Source: Desertivirga sp966211215 (GTDB lineage Bacteria > Bacteroidota > Bacteroidia > Sphingobacteriales > Sphingobacteriaceae). Taken from it: a DNA stretch of 35,936 nucleotides. This document shows, piece by piece, positions 8,743 through 16,401 of the stretch; the first letter of the stretch is position 1, and each line of letters starts with the position of its first letter. The translations under genes and the position numbers were made by a program. Below the pieces are notes generated by a model that made no database searches, was not told the DNA's origin, and was given only the letters and a program-made list of their open reading frames with translations. The DNA lies in NCBI GenBank assembly GCA_966211215.1, contig CBIHNR010000029.1, positions 1 to 35,936 on the forward strand, given 5' to 3'.

Positions 8743-10787
8743 AATTGCAAGCGTAACTGGACTTTAAAATCTGATTTATTGTTACCCGAAATTTTATCTC
8801 CGCCAGACCCAACTTCGTCTATATTGGAGTAACTACTAATGGCATACCTGCACCACAAGTCGGCACGTTTACTAATTTTATAGCGACTGTTAGCATAAAA
8901 TCGGATCCCCTTGTTTTGATAAGCGGGAGCTGAGAACCCGTAAAGTACATCACTTTCATATGCATAAATTCGAGTATTGAAGCTTTGAGTATCAAACAAA
9001 CCAATTCTGAAATTGCCTGTAAGTTTTGATTTAAGTGGATTATAAACAACGTCTTGAAATAAGATGAATCCAGTTTCATGAGCACCGTTTCCTTTTTGAT
9101 AAACCACCGCCTCTGCCCGATTGCGTAACTGAAAAGCACCATTTATTTTATAGTTTATTTCTACTCGAAAATTTTGTCGACGCACACCTTCCAAAAAATT
9201 GACGGCGTTTTCAATGCCATCATTTTCTTGTTTATTTTCCAACTTGTAGCGCACTATCGTTTTTATTTTCTTATTAGGCGAATAAGTGAACTGGGTTAAA
9301 AGTTCATAACCTGACGACGGTGCATCCGCTTGAAAACGCAGCCAGGGAAATCTAAAAAAGTCTGCATACGCACTTAACTCATATTTACGATTAGGAGTAA
9401 TCACTAGGCCAGAATAAAGCCCTTTTTCATTAACGGCATTGCTGCCCTCGGATAGAGCCTGGTTAAAAAATGAATGGTAATTTTTGGCATAATTACGCTG
9501 AAAAAGTACAAGAGCTACTTTAGATGTTAAACTAGCCATAGCACCATTCAAGTAAGCCGACCCGCTATTCAAGCTATGTGCGGCCTCTCCGAAAAAATAG
9601 ATATTACGCCAGGCATAGTTATAGTACAAACCGATGTTACTAAGCCTATTTCCGGAAAACTCAAACCTGTTATAGGGCTGGGCACCCTCTTCAAACGATT
9701 TATTAAAACTAGTTTGATAAGCCACAGAACCAATTTTTAAAGCCTTGCCATTGTATTGCACGTTTGCCCCGTAAAGTAATTGGCTAAGATTATTGCGTTT
9801 ACTTATTTCATTAGCGGTTCTGTGTAACCCGCTTTGGCTTAAAGAAGTTACCTCGCCTTCATCGCTTTGCTCATACCCAGAAATCCCTGCATCTATCTGC
9901 CTGTAAGAAATAAACGGAGTTACTTCTATCATCTTAAAATTCAGAGTCGATGCAAAGCCTCTTAAAAATAAAGCCTCATTAGTGGATGTATAGGCTTTAA
10001 GCCCGACGTCATTTTTCACCGCGGTGGCAATGGCGGCGCCTTTACTAAAACTCAAACCAGACCACAAGGTTAAGCCCTGCCCAAATTGCAATGAGTAATC
10101 GCCTAGCGCCACTTTCTTTATCTTGCCATCATTTTTATAAAACAGGCTCCCCGAATAAAAATCAAAACCATACTGCTGTTTTCCTGAAAAGAAGCCTTCT
10201 CCAGCATCTTTATCCATAGTTATAGCAGCCGATAAATGTTGGCCATAATGGTAGCGGTACCTTGTTAAAAACCTTTGCGGAGAGCCAAGATATTTGGAAG
10301 AGCTTTCGCCAGAAGCATAACCTTGTTGTCGTTGGATGACCTGCCCGTATGTGAATAAAATATCATTACTACCATTATGAAGCAGGCTTTTAAAAGTTAG
10401 CCCTTGCAAGGGATTATGCTCACCTAGGGTAATAAATGGAAGTAGCTTTTTTATAGTTTCCAAATCCAGTGCATCAATGGACTGCAATTCGTATAGTTCA
10501 AGGAAGTTTCCATTCTCGCCACGATGCGCCAGTAGTTGGTTAATTTGTAGTGGCGACAAAAACATGAGCTCTTCAAGTTTATCCCGGCCTGTTTTATTGA
10601 GGTTAATGGGATTCCTTCTGTAAAAGTTTAACCGCTCTACAAGCTCAGAATAATCAAAATCCTCACCAGCATTTTCCGCGACCGATTCTATAATCGCCTC
10701 AACTACAGAATCATTCTCAGTTTGGGCGGATAGCTTATTCAATATCATAATCAATAAGCCACTCAATACTATGAATCTAAAACTCAT
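8739..10787 (-). CDS. Helix-hairpin-helix protein fused to an outer-membrane beta-barrel-like domain
   Basis: A 682-residue exported protein. Residues 1-21 are a signal peptide (hydrophobic core, cleavage near KLSAQ). Residues about 45-121 contain two successive helix-hairpin-helix units like those of ComEA (INLNKTGRDKLEELMFLSP; FLELYELQSIDALDLETIKK). From about 130 to the end, alternating aromatic/polar strands and a C-terminal RLQF suggest an outer-membrane barrel. The gene overlaps the PorV-like gene upstream by 11 nt and comEC downstream by 4 nt, so translational coupling is likely. A DNA-binding ComEA-like module on a surface or periplasmic barrel beside ComEC suggests a role in capturing DNA for uptake. 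The fold and signal are seen; the function is inferred. Confidence 0.85.
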   Translation of the reverse strand: MSFRFIVLSGLLIMILNKLSAQTENDSVVEAIIESVAENAGEDFDYSELVERLNFYRRNPINLNKTGRDKLEELMFLSPLQINQLLAHRGENGNFLELYELQSIDALDLETIKKLLPFITLGEHNPLQGLTFKSLLHNGSNDILFTYGQVIQRQQGYASGESSSKYLGSPQRFLTRYRYHYGQHLSAAITMDKDAGEGFFSGKQQYGFDFYSGSLFYKNDGKIKKVALGDYSLQFGQGLTLWSGLSFSKGAAIATAVKNDVGLKAYTSTNEALFLRGFASTLNFKMIEVTPFISYRQIDAGISGYEQSDEGEVTSLSQSGLHRTANEISKRNNLSQLLYGANVQYNGKALKIGSVAYQTSFNKSFEEGAQPYNRFEFSGNRLSNIGLYYNYAWRNIYFFGEAAHSLNSGSAYLNGAMASLTSKVALVLFQRNYAKNYHSFFNQALSEGSNAVNEKGLYSGLVITPNRKYELSAYADFFRFPWLRFQADAPSSGYELLTQFTYSPNKKIKTIVRYKLENKQENDGIENAVNFLEGVRRQNFRVEINYKINGAFQLRNRAEAVVYQKGNGAHETGFILFQDVVYNPLKSKLTGNFRIGLFDTQSFNTRIYAYESDVLYGFSAPAYQNKGIRFYANSRYKISKRADLWCRYAISSYSNIDEVGSGGDKISGNNKSDFKVQLRLQF

Positions 10788-11595
10788 ACCCCAAAGACAT
10801 TTGCGGTGAATAGCCTAATACAGGATGGGATGTAGCTGCTAGGTCGACCTGAAGTCGATGATACTTACAGCCGAAGCCCAGCATCTGCCTAAATGGATTG
10901 GCGTTTATTCCTCCACGCAAAGTGAACCACTCGACGACATGATATTCCATACCGAAACGGGCATCCGTTTGCAAATCCAAGTCTTTTATTAATCCAGAAT
11001 TAAATAAGACTTTATCTGATAAATAATAAGCAGCCCCTACCTCCAGTAAAGTAGGTACAGCGGCATCAACATCCTTGCGATAACCGCTTTTATTAGGATT
11101 TGCCACATGAGAGCCAAGAGTGAGCCTATCATTTACTTTGAACTGAAATCCTGCTTCAACTGAGTAAGCGAAGGCATTACCATACTGGCTTATTTTTACC
11201 TGGTGAGCATTGAAGTTAAGTGCAATAGATAAGCCTTTACCGAATCTCTTGGCATAAGCAAAACCGATTTTCTGTTCATTATATTCTGAAAATCCATAGT
11301 TCTGAAAGCTTATACCGAATACGTTATTTTTAATTGGATACGCAAATACCGCCGACTGTGTACTTATATCGGTATTGAAATAGTTGTTTTGATAGGCTAA
11401 TGCTGCAATCGGCCTTTCCAACTGAGCTATTCCGGCCTGATTAGATTGCAAGCTCCATACATCATGCAAGGCTGGGGCTATGTTCCCAAGTGCAGTGATG
11501 CGAGGCCCGGAATTAAGTTCTTGTGAAAAAACTGCAGAAACAACAATGAATGGTAATACCAGTAAAAGGCTGTAGGATAATCGGTTCAGGTTCAT
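10777..11595 (-). CDS. PorV/PorQ-like outer-membrane barrel protein
   Basis: A 272-residue protein with a signal peptide (residues 1-24, cleavage near VFSQ). The N-terminal GPRITALGNIAPALHDVW...NQAGIA fits the PorV/PorQ pattern (GxRxxAMGxAxxAxxDDxxAxxxNPAGL). The rest is beta-rich with barrel-like strands, ending in SLGYEF with a terminal Phe. It is shorter than typical PorV (about 390) and PorQ (about 340). It is the first gene of the run and overlaps the HhH-barrel gene by 11 nt. Its 131-nt upstream gap is shared with a divergent secreted-protein gene. It may be an outer-membrane partner of the HhH-barrel protein or a type IX secretion accessory; the sequence does not decide. Confidence 0.7.
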   Translation of the reverse strand: MNLNRLSYSLLLVLPFIVVSAVFSQELNSGPRITALGNIAPALHDVWSLQSNQAGIAQLERPIAALAYQNNYFNTDISTQSAVFAYPIKNNVFGISFQNYGFSEYNEQKIGFAYAKRFGKGLSIALNFNAHQVKISQYGNAFAYSVEAGFQFKVNDRLTLGSHVANPNKSGYRKDVDAAVPTLLEVGAAYYLSDKVLFNSGLIKDLDLQTDARFGMEYHVVEWFTLRGGINANPFRQMLGFGCKYHRLQVDLAATSHPVLGYSPQMSLGYEF

Positions 11596-11726
11596 TAAAA
11601 AAATAAATTCAACTAAAAATAAAATATTTCTTACACATTGCGTTACATTTATTTACAAATGCTATCTAATACCTAACTTTTATAAAGAAAATAGTACTTT
11701 ATTCCCCAAAAACACTTTTAAATAAA

Positions 11727-12398
11727 ATGAAAAGAGTCATATTAGGCGTTGCCATCACCGTTTTGAATGTAATTACTGTCTTTGCTCAGAAAAAGATTAA
11801 TGAAGGTATCATAACCTATAAAGTCGAATGGCAACCAGCTCCACAAATGCAACAATTTGCAGCCATGTTCCCCAAAGAATTAACGGTTTATTTTAAAGGC
11901 GATTCGGCAGTAACCGTGGTAAAAGCCCCATTTTTTAACTCAAACACTATTGTAAATGCTAAGACAGAATATCAGCGATTGCTTTTGGATATGCCAATGC
12001 GTAACAAAAAGTTTTCGGTGATTTTTACGCCAGACGATATAGAACAAATGAAGGAAAATGGACCTGAATTTTCTATAGCCAAAACTACTGAGAGCAAGGT
12101 ACTAAACAGTTATAAGGCAATTAAAAGTACCATTACTGAGAAAAAAAGTGGAAAAACCGCGGACGGCTGGTTTACAAACGATATTGAAATCCCACAAAAT
12201 TCGTTAACCCTATTTTTTAATAAAAGCGCTGGCTTTCCCCTTGAATTTTCAAGTTTTCAAAGTGGCATGGGGCTTAAAGCAACTGTGGCGGATATAAAAG
12301 AGACGGCGGTTCCTGTCGGTATCTTCAGTGCTACAAAAGATTATGAGGAAATAACCTTTGCACAGCTTATGGCGATGATGGGCGGTGGTAATCGCTAA
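11727..12398 (+). CDS. Secreted protein of unknown function (DUF4412-like)
   Basis: A 223-residue protein with a clear signal peptide (residues 1-20, VITVFAQ). The mature part begins INEGIITYKVEW and is predicted to be beta-rich. It resembles small Bacteroidetes periplasmic proteins of the DUF4412/GLPGLI kind, with a first strand of the form G-x-I-x-Y-x-V. The C-terminus ends in a Met/Gly-rich stretch (MAMMGGGNR). There is no catalytic motif. It is divergent from the PorV-like gene and ends in an excellent terminator, so it is a single-gene unit. Confidence 0.7.
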   Translation: MKRVILGVAITVLNVITVFAQKKINEGIITYKVEWQPAPQMQQFAAMFPKELTVYFKGDSAVTVVKAPFFNSNTIVNAKTEYQRLLLDMPMRNKKFSVIFTPDDIEQMKENGPEFSIAKTTESKVLNSYKAIKSTITEKKSGKTADGWFTNDIEIPQNSLTLFFNKSAGFPLEFSSFQSGMGLKATVADIKETAVPVGIFSATKDYEEITFAQLMAMMGGGNR

Positions 12399-12407
12399 AA
12401 AATAGCC

Positions 12408-12452
12408 AAAAGAAAAAGGGTTAAGCACAAAATGCTTAACCCTTTTTCTTTT
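12408..12452. terminator. Strong bidirectional terminator with 20-bp perfect stem
   Basis: The arms at 12408-12427 and 12433-12452 are perfectly complementary (20 bp) around the loop CAAAA, with A-rich and T-rich ends on each side. The hairpin sits between the plus-strand secreted-protein gene (stop 12398) and the minus-strand rplT (stop 12466), so it can terminate both. Confidence 0.95.
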
Positions 12453-12465
12453 CGGGTATATTGAT

Positions 12466-12810
12466 TTATTTTACTGCATCAACAATTGCTTTGAAAGCAG
12501 CTGGCTCATTAAGAGCTAAATCAGCTAATACTTTACGGTTTAAACCGATTTCTTTAGCAGCTAATTTACCGATTAATTGAGAGTAAGATAATCCATTTTG
12601 ACGAGCTGCAGCGTTAATACGCTGAATCCATAAAGCTCTGAATTCTCTCTTTTTGGTTTTACGGTCGCGGTAAGCATATTGTAAGCCTTTTTCAACCGTG
12701 TTTTTAGCAATAGTATAAACTTTGCTTCTTGATCCCCAGTAACCTTTAGCTAACTTAAGGATTCTTTTTCTTCTTCTTCTTGACGCAACTGCGTTAACCG
12801 AACGTGGCAT
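12466..12810 (-). CDS. rplT: 50S ribosomal protein L20
   Basis: 114 residues, the normal length for bacterial L20. It starts MPRSVNAVASRRRRKRILK and contains the family core GYWGSRSKVYTIAK and LWIQRINAAAR. L20 binds 23S rRNA early in large-subunit assembly and in several bacteria also represses its own operon by binding an rRNA mimic in the mRNA. It is the last gene of thrS-infC-rpmI-rplT and is separated from rpmI by 116 nt, an unusually wide gap for this operon. It ends at the shared terminator at 12408-12452. Confidence 0.98.
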   Translation of the reverse strand: MPRSVNAVASRRRRKRILKLAKGYWGSRSKVYTIAKNTVEKGLQYAYRDRKTKKREFRALWIQRINAAARQNGLSYSQLIGKLAAKEIGLNRKVLADLALNEPAAFKAIVDAVK

Positions 12811-12926
12811 TTTGTTTTGATTTTTGGCAGACGGTGTTGCGTTTTACAGCAATCTTACAACCGAAGGCCGGGTTAAAATTTAATTAATTCTGATATCTCA
12901 TCAGATGGAACCTGGGCAAGCAGGTT
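12811..12926 (-). ncRNA. Structured rpmI-rplT intercistronic region, possible L20 autoregulatory leader
   Basis: The other gaps in this operon are 12 and 25 nt; this one is 116 nt. In the transcript it can form a 6-bp hairpin directly after the rpmI stop (arms 12909-12914/12921-12926), a second 6-bp hairpin (arms 12889-12894/12900-12905) and a weaker GGCC-containing one near 12861-12875. L20-dependent repression through mRNA structures is known in E. coli and Bacillus. That it operates here is inference, and the stems are short. Confidence 0.3.
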
Positions 12927-13127
12927 TTACTTTCCAATACCTAACATACGTTTTACGTTACCCATGTCAGCATCAGAAACTAAGCTGGTTTGGCCTAAGG
13001 CACGTTTACGTTTAGTAGACATCTTGGTTAAGATGTGGCTTTTGAAAGCATTCTTTCTTGCAATTTTACCTGTTCCAGTAAGCTTAAAACGCTTTTTTGC
13101 ACTGGAATTGGTTTTGATTTTTGGCAT
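12927..13127 (-). CDS. rpmI: 50S ribosomal protein L35
   Basis: 66 residues, very basic, starting MPKIKTNSSAKKRFKLTGTG and ending in KRMLGIGK, with the family core HILTKMSTKRKR. It is a small component of the large ribosomal subunit. It lies 25 nt after infC in the conserved infC-rpmI-rplT order. Confidence 0.98.
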   Translation of the reverse strand: MPKIKTNSSAKKRFKLTGTGKIARKNAFKSHILTKMSTKRKRALGQTSLVSDADMGNVKRMLGIGK

Positions 13128-13152
13128 AACCTATTTTATATTAACCTGTTAA

Positions 13153-13722
13153 TTATTTTTTACCTGACTTAGGGCCAACTATTAAAAACATTCGTTTTCC
13201 CTCCAATTTAGGCAATTGCTCAACTTTTCCAACGTCTTCTAATGCCTGTGCAAATTTAAGAAGAAGAATTTCTCCCTGTTCTTTGTAAACAATTGCCCGG
13301 CCTTTAAAATGTACGTAAGCCCTAACTTTTTCACCATCTTCTAAAAAACTGATAGCGTGCTTCAGCTTAAATTGAAAATCGTGATCGTTGGTATTCGGCC
13401 CGAAACGAATTTCTTTAATTACCGTTTGTTTAGCATTCGCCTTTATCTCTTTAAGCTTTTTCTTTTGCTCGTAGATAAATTTATTGTAATCAATTACCTT
13501 ACAAACCGGGGGATTAGCATTCGGAGAGATTTCAACTAAATCCAACTCCTGCTCTTCCGCGATAGCACGTGCTTCGCCTAAAGAAAACACACCCTGTTCA
13601 ACGTTATCGCCAACAAGCCTAACCTGTGGTGCCTTAATGAACTCATTAATGTTGTGTTCAGCTTCTTTTTTCTTAAACGGAGGTCTTGGCCCTCTGTTAA
13701 AACCTGGTCTTCCTAATGCCAA
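13153..13722 (-). CDS. infC: Translation initiation factor IF-3, with TTG start
   Basis: 189 residues. The N-domain begins at NEFIKAPQVRLVGDNVEQGV; it is followed by DLVEISPNANPPVCKVIDYNK, the linker helix rich in Lys, and the C-domain with IRFGPNTNDHDFQFKLKHA and a GKR tail. IF3 keeps 30S subunits free and checks start codons. The frame has no ATG until near the C-terminus and an in-frame stop (that of thrS) lies 12 nt upstream, so a non-ATG start is forced. TTG at 13720-13722 has an AGGA 7 nt upstream; an ATA two codons earlier is the only alternative. E. coli infC uses AUU and is autoregulated through it. The 12-nt gap from thrS suggests co-translation. Confidence 0.95.
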   Translation of the reverse strand: MALGRPGFNRGPRPPFKKKEAEHNINEFIKAPQVRLVGDNVEQGVFSLGEARAIAEEQELDLVEISPNANPPVCKVIDYNKFIYEQKKKLKEIKANAKQTVIKEIRFGPNTNDHDFQFKLKHAISFLEDGEKVRAYVHFKGRAIVYKEQGEILLLKFAQALEDVGKVEQLPKLEGKRMFLIVGPKSGKK

Positions 13723-13734
13723 ATTTATATCCTG

Positions 13735-15660
13735 TTAAACGGTTATTTCTGTAATTAATTGATTCTTAAATTCTTCTGCTGACATGCTTCCCAAATCTCC
13801 CTGGCCGTGTTTCCTTAATGAAACTTTGTTCTCGTCCATTTCTTTTTCACCGATTATCAACATATACGGAATCTTTTTCACCTCCGCATCTCTGATTTTT
13901 CTACCGATTTTTTCGTCTCGTAAGTCAATCAGCCCGCGAATATCGGAATTATTCAATGATTCTAAAACTTTTTTTGCATAATCTTCATATTTTTCAGAGA
14001 TGGGAAGAACGATGAATTGCTCTGGGGTTAACCAAAGCGGGAAGTTACCCGCACAATGTTCAATAAGAACAGCAACAAAGCGTTCCAATGAGCCAAAAGG
14101 AGCTCTGTGAATCATTACAGGGCGGTGTTTCTGGTTGTCACTTCCTGTATATTCAAGCTCAAAACGCTCTGGCAAATTGTAATCCACCTGAATTGTACCT
14201 AACTGCCATTTTCTGCCTAAAGCATCCTTCACCATGAAATCCAGTTTCGGGCCATAGAAAGCTGCCTCACCCATTTCCACTACTGTTGGTAAGCCTTTTT
14301 CGGCAGCTGCTTCAATAATAGCCGCTTCAGCTAAATGCCAGTTTTCGTCGGTACCGATGTATTTGGTTTTATTTTCTGGATCGCGAAGAGAAACCTGCGC
14401 AGTGTAATCATTAAAACCAAGGGCATTAAATACATAAAGCACCAGATCGATCACCTTTTTAAATTCTTCCTTCACTTGATCCGGGCGGCAAAATAAATGC
14501 GCATCATCCTGAGTAAAGCCACGCACACGGGTTAAACCATGTAATTCGCCACTCTGCTCATAACGATAAACTGTACCAAATTCAGCAAAACGAACTGGCA
14601 GGTCTTTATAGGAACGAGGCTTTGTTTTGTAAATCTCACAATGGTGAGGGCAGTTCATCGGTTTTAAGAAGAACTCCTCCCCTTCCTGAGGTGTTTTTAT
14701 GGGTTGAAAGGAATCTGCTCCATACTTTTCATAATGGCCGGAAGTGATATATAAATTCTTATGCCCGATATGTGGTGTAATCACCTGCTCGTAACCAGCT
14801 TTAACTTGTGCTCTTTGCAGAAAATTTACCAGTTTCTCTCGTAAAGCAGTTCCTTTTGGCAACCATAAAGGCAATCCCATACCCACCTTTTCTGAGAAAG
14901 TGAATAATTCCAACTCTTTCCCAAGCTTACGATGGTCACGTTTCTTTGCCTCTTCGATCATCTTAACATAATCTGCTAGCTCGCTTTGCTTAGGGAAAGT
15001 TACTCCATAGATACGCGTTAACTGTTTACGGCTTTCGTCGCCGCGCCAGTAAGCCCCGGCTACGTTTGTTAATTTAACGGCTTTTACAAAACCAGTATTG
15101 GGAATATGTGGGCCACGGCACAGGTCGGTAAAATTACCTTGTGTATAAAGGGTAATGGAACCGTCAGGCAGATCTTTGATTAGATCCAGCTTGTATTCAT
15201 CGCCTTTTTCTGTGAAGTATTTTTCAGCATCAGCTTTGCTAACCGGCTTACGTACAAATTCCGACTTAGTTTTTGCCAACTCAATGATTTTATCCTCAAT
15301 TTGTTTGAAATCGTCTGAAGAAAATGCGCGATCGCCAAAGTCTACATCGTAATAAAAACCCGTTTCGATTGCTGGGCCGATGCCGAATTTCGTTCCCGGA
15401 TACAATGCTTCTAAAGCTTCGGCCATTAAATGTGCCGATGAATGCCAGAACGTAGACTTTCCTTGCGAATCATTCCAGGTAAGCAGTTTAACAGTTGCAT
15501 CACCTTCAATAGGGCGGCTTGCATCCCATACTTCACCGTTTACCTCGGCTGCTAAAACATTTCGGGCTAGCCCTTCAGAGATTGAAAGAGCAATTTGATA
15601 AGAGGAGGTTCCTTTTTCGTATTCACGAACAGAACCATCTGGAAGTGTAATTTTAATCAT
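13735..15660 (-). CDS. thrS: Threonyl-tRNA synthetase
   Basis: A 641-residue full-length class II synthetase. The TGS domain is at residues 1-62. The editing domain has His73 and His77 (HSSAH) and Cys181/His185 (CRGPH). The catalytic core has the zinc ligand Cys337 (MNCPHH), His388 (DDAHLF) and the third His in VMIHRAPFGS. The anticodon-binding domain fills about the last 100 residues. It charges tRNA-Thr and edits Ser-tRNA-Thr. It is the first gene of thrS-infC-rpmI-rplT. The 216-nt upstream region shows no T-box-like structure. Confidence 0.98.
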   Translation of the reverse strand: MIKITLPDGSVREYEKGTSSYQIALSISEGLARNVLAAEVNGEVWDASRPIEGDATVKLLTWNDSQGKSTFWHSSAHLMAEALEALYPGTKFGIGPAIETGFYYDVDFGDRAFSSDDFKQIEDKIIELAKTKSEFVRKPVSKADAEKYFTEKGDEYKLDLIKDLPDGSITLYTQGNFTDLCRGPHIPNTGFVKAVKLTNVAGAYWRGDESRKQLTRIYGVTFPKQSELADYVKMIEEAKKRDHRKLGKELELFTFSEKVGMGLPLWLPKGTALREKLVNFLQRAQVKAGYEQVITPHIGHKNLYITSGHYEKYGADSFQPIKTPQEGEEFFLKPMNCPHHCEIYKTKPRSYKDLPVRFAEFGTVYRYEQSGELHGLTRVRGFTQDDAHLFCRPDQVKEEFKKVIDLVLYVFNALGFNDYTAQVSLRDPENKTKYIGTDENWHLAEAAIIEAAAEKGLPTVVEMGEAAFYGPKLDFMVKDALGRKWQLGTIQVDYNLPERFELEYTGSDNQKHRPVMIHRAPFGSLERFVAVLIEHCAGNFPLWLTPEQFIVLPISEKYEDYAKKVLESLNNSDIRGLIDLRDEKIGRKIRDAEVKKIPYMLIIGEKEMDENKVSLRKHGQGDLGSMSAEEFKNQLITEITV

Positions 15661-15805
15661 CTACAACTATGATTTTAATTTATAATACTCGCCTTAATTG
15701 GCTGGATGGCAAAAATAGGATTTCGATTGTATTTAGAAGCAGCGATTTTTTATTTAATTCTGGCAGGAGATGGAAAGCTATCAAACATGCCTAAAGCACC
15801 AACGA

Positions 15806-15839
15806 AAGAAGGCTTACCTATAAACAGGCAAGCCTTCTT
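15806..15839. terminator. Hairpin between STAS-like gene and thrS, probable terminator
   Basis: AAGAAGGCTT and AAGCCTTCTT are perfect 10-bp arms, with CCT/AGG pairing inside past one mismatch. It lies 37 nt beyond the stop of the minus-strand STAS-like gene and upstream of thrS. The U-tract on the minus strand is short (about 3 nt); on the plus strand GTTTT follows. It most likely ends the kinase-STAS transcript. Confidence 0.55.
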
Positions 15840-15876
15840 GTTTTCAGTGGTTTGATTTTATCAAAAAAAGAATATT

Positions 15877-16317
15877 CTAAGCTAATTCGCTATTTTTAAT
15901 GGTGTTAAACCAATTAATAGCATCTTCTTCGCACTTAAATATATCCACCGATAATTCATCCTGATCACTAGCCTTTGTGGCCTTTACATAGTTTTTAACC
16001 ATCCGTTCTCCAAAAAGATCTATTGGTAAAAGAAGCGCTGAAAACCTTAAACCGGCTTTTAAAGCAATAGGGTTCAGATTAGCAGCTGCCCAATCTGTAT
16101 CGGCTTTCGGCTGAACAAGACTTTTAGTTGTATCCGCAATAAACAGAAGGTCTTCATCGGGCTTTTTGTACTTGATGCTGTATTCCAATGTTTTGGTTGC
16201 AAATGCCCTGAATTCCTCGCTGTTCATGAAAGCAAGGTATCTGGCAATTACACAAGGCACAGAATCGTCGTATTCAATAACACCCTTTTCTTCGCTGTAA
16301 ACAATTATACTTCCCAT
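15877..16317 (-). CDS. SpoIIAA/STAS-like domain protein downstream of hybrid kinase
   Basis: A 146-residue soluble protein of mixed alpha/beta pattern, starting MGSIIVYSEEKGVIEYDD. The central segment DEDLLFIADTTKSLVQPKADTDW and the later strands resemble SpoIIAA-like or STAS/SEC14-type folds, which often act in partner switching or as small signalling adaptors. There is no enzyme motif. It follows the large hybrid histidine kinase by 84 nt in the same orientation and a hairpin follows its stop, so it is likely co-transcribed with the kinase. Fold assignment is tentative. Confidence 0.55.
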   Translation of the reverse strand: MGSIIVYSEEKGVIEYDDSVPCVIARYLAFMNSEEFRAFATKTLEYSIKYKKPDEDLLFIADTTKSLVQPKADTDWAAANLNPIALKAGLRFSALLLPIDLFGERMVKNYVKATKASDQDELSVDIFKCEEDAINWFNTIKNSELA

Positions 16318-16401
16318 AATTAATTAAAAACAATAATGACAATTAAAAAATAACTATTAAAAAAATGTTTTATATCTACCTAAGGAATATTTGATGGTTA
16401 A

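Noticed and set aside
8552..8812. Separate small gene at the comEC/HhH-barrel junction on the minus strand
   Set aside because: It is an out-of-frame shadow across two overlapping real genes.
15661..15876. T-box or other riboswitch upstream of thrS
   Set aside because: The only strong structure is the 15806-15839 hairpin near the preceding gene's end; no specifier loop, antiterminator or conserved T-box bulge was seen.
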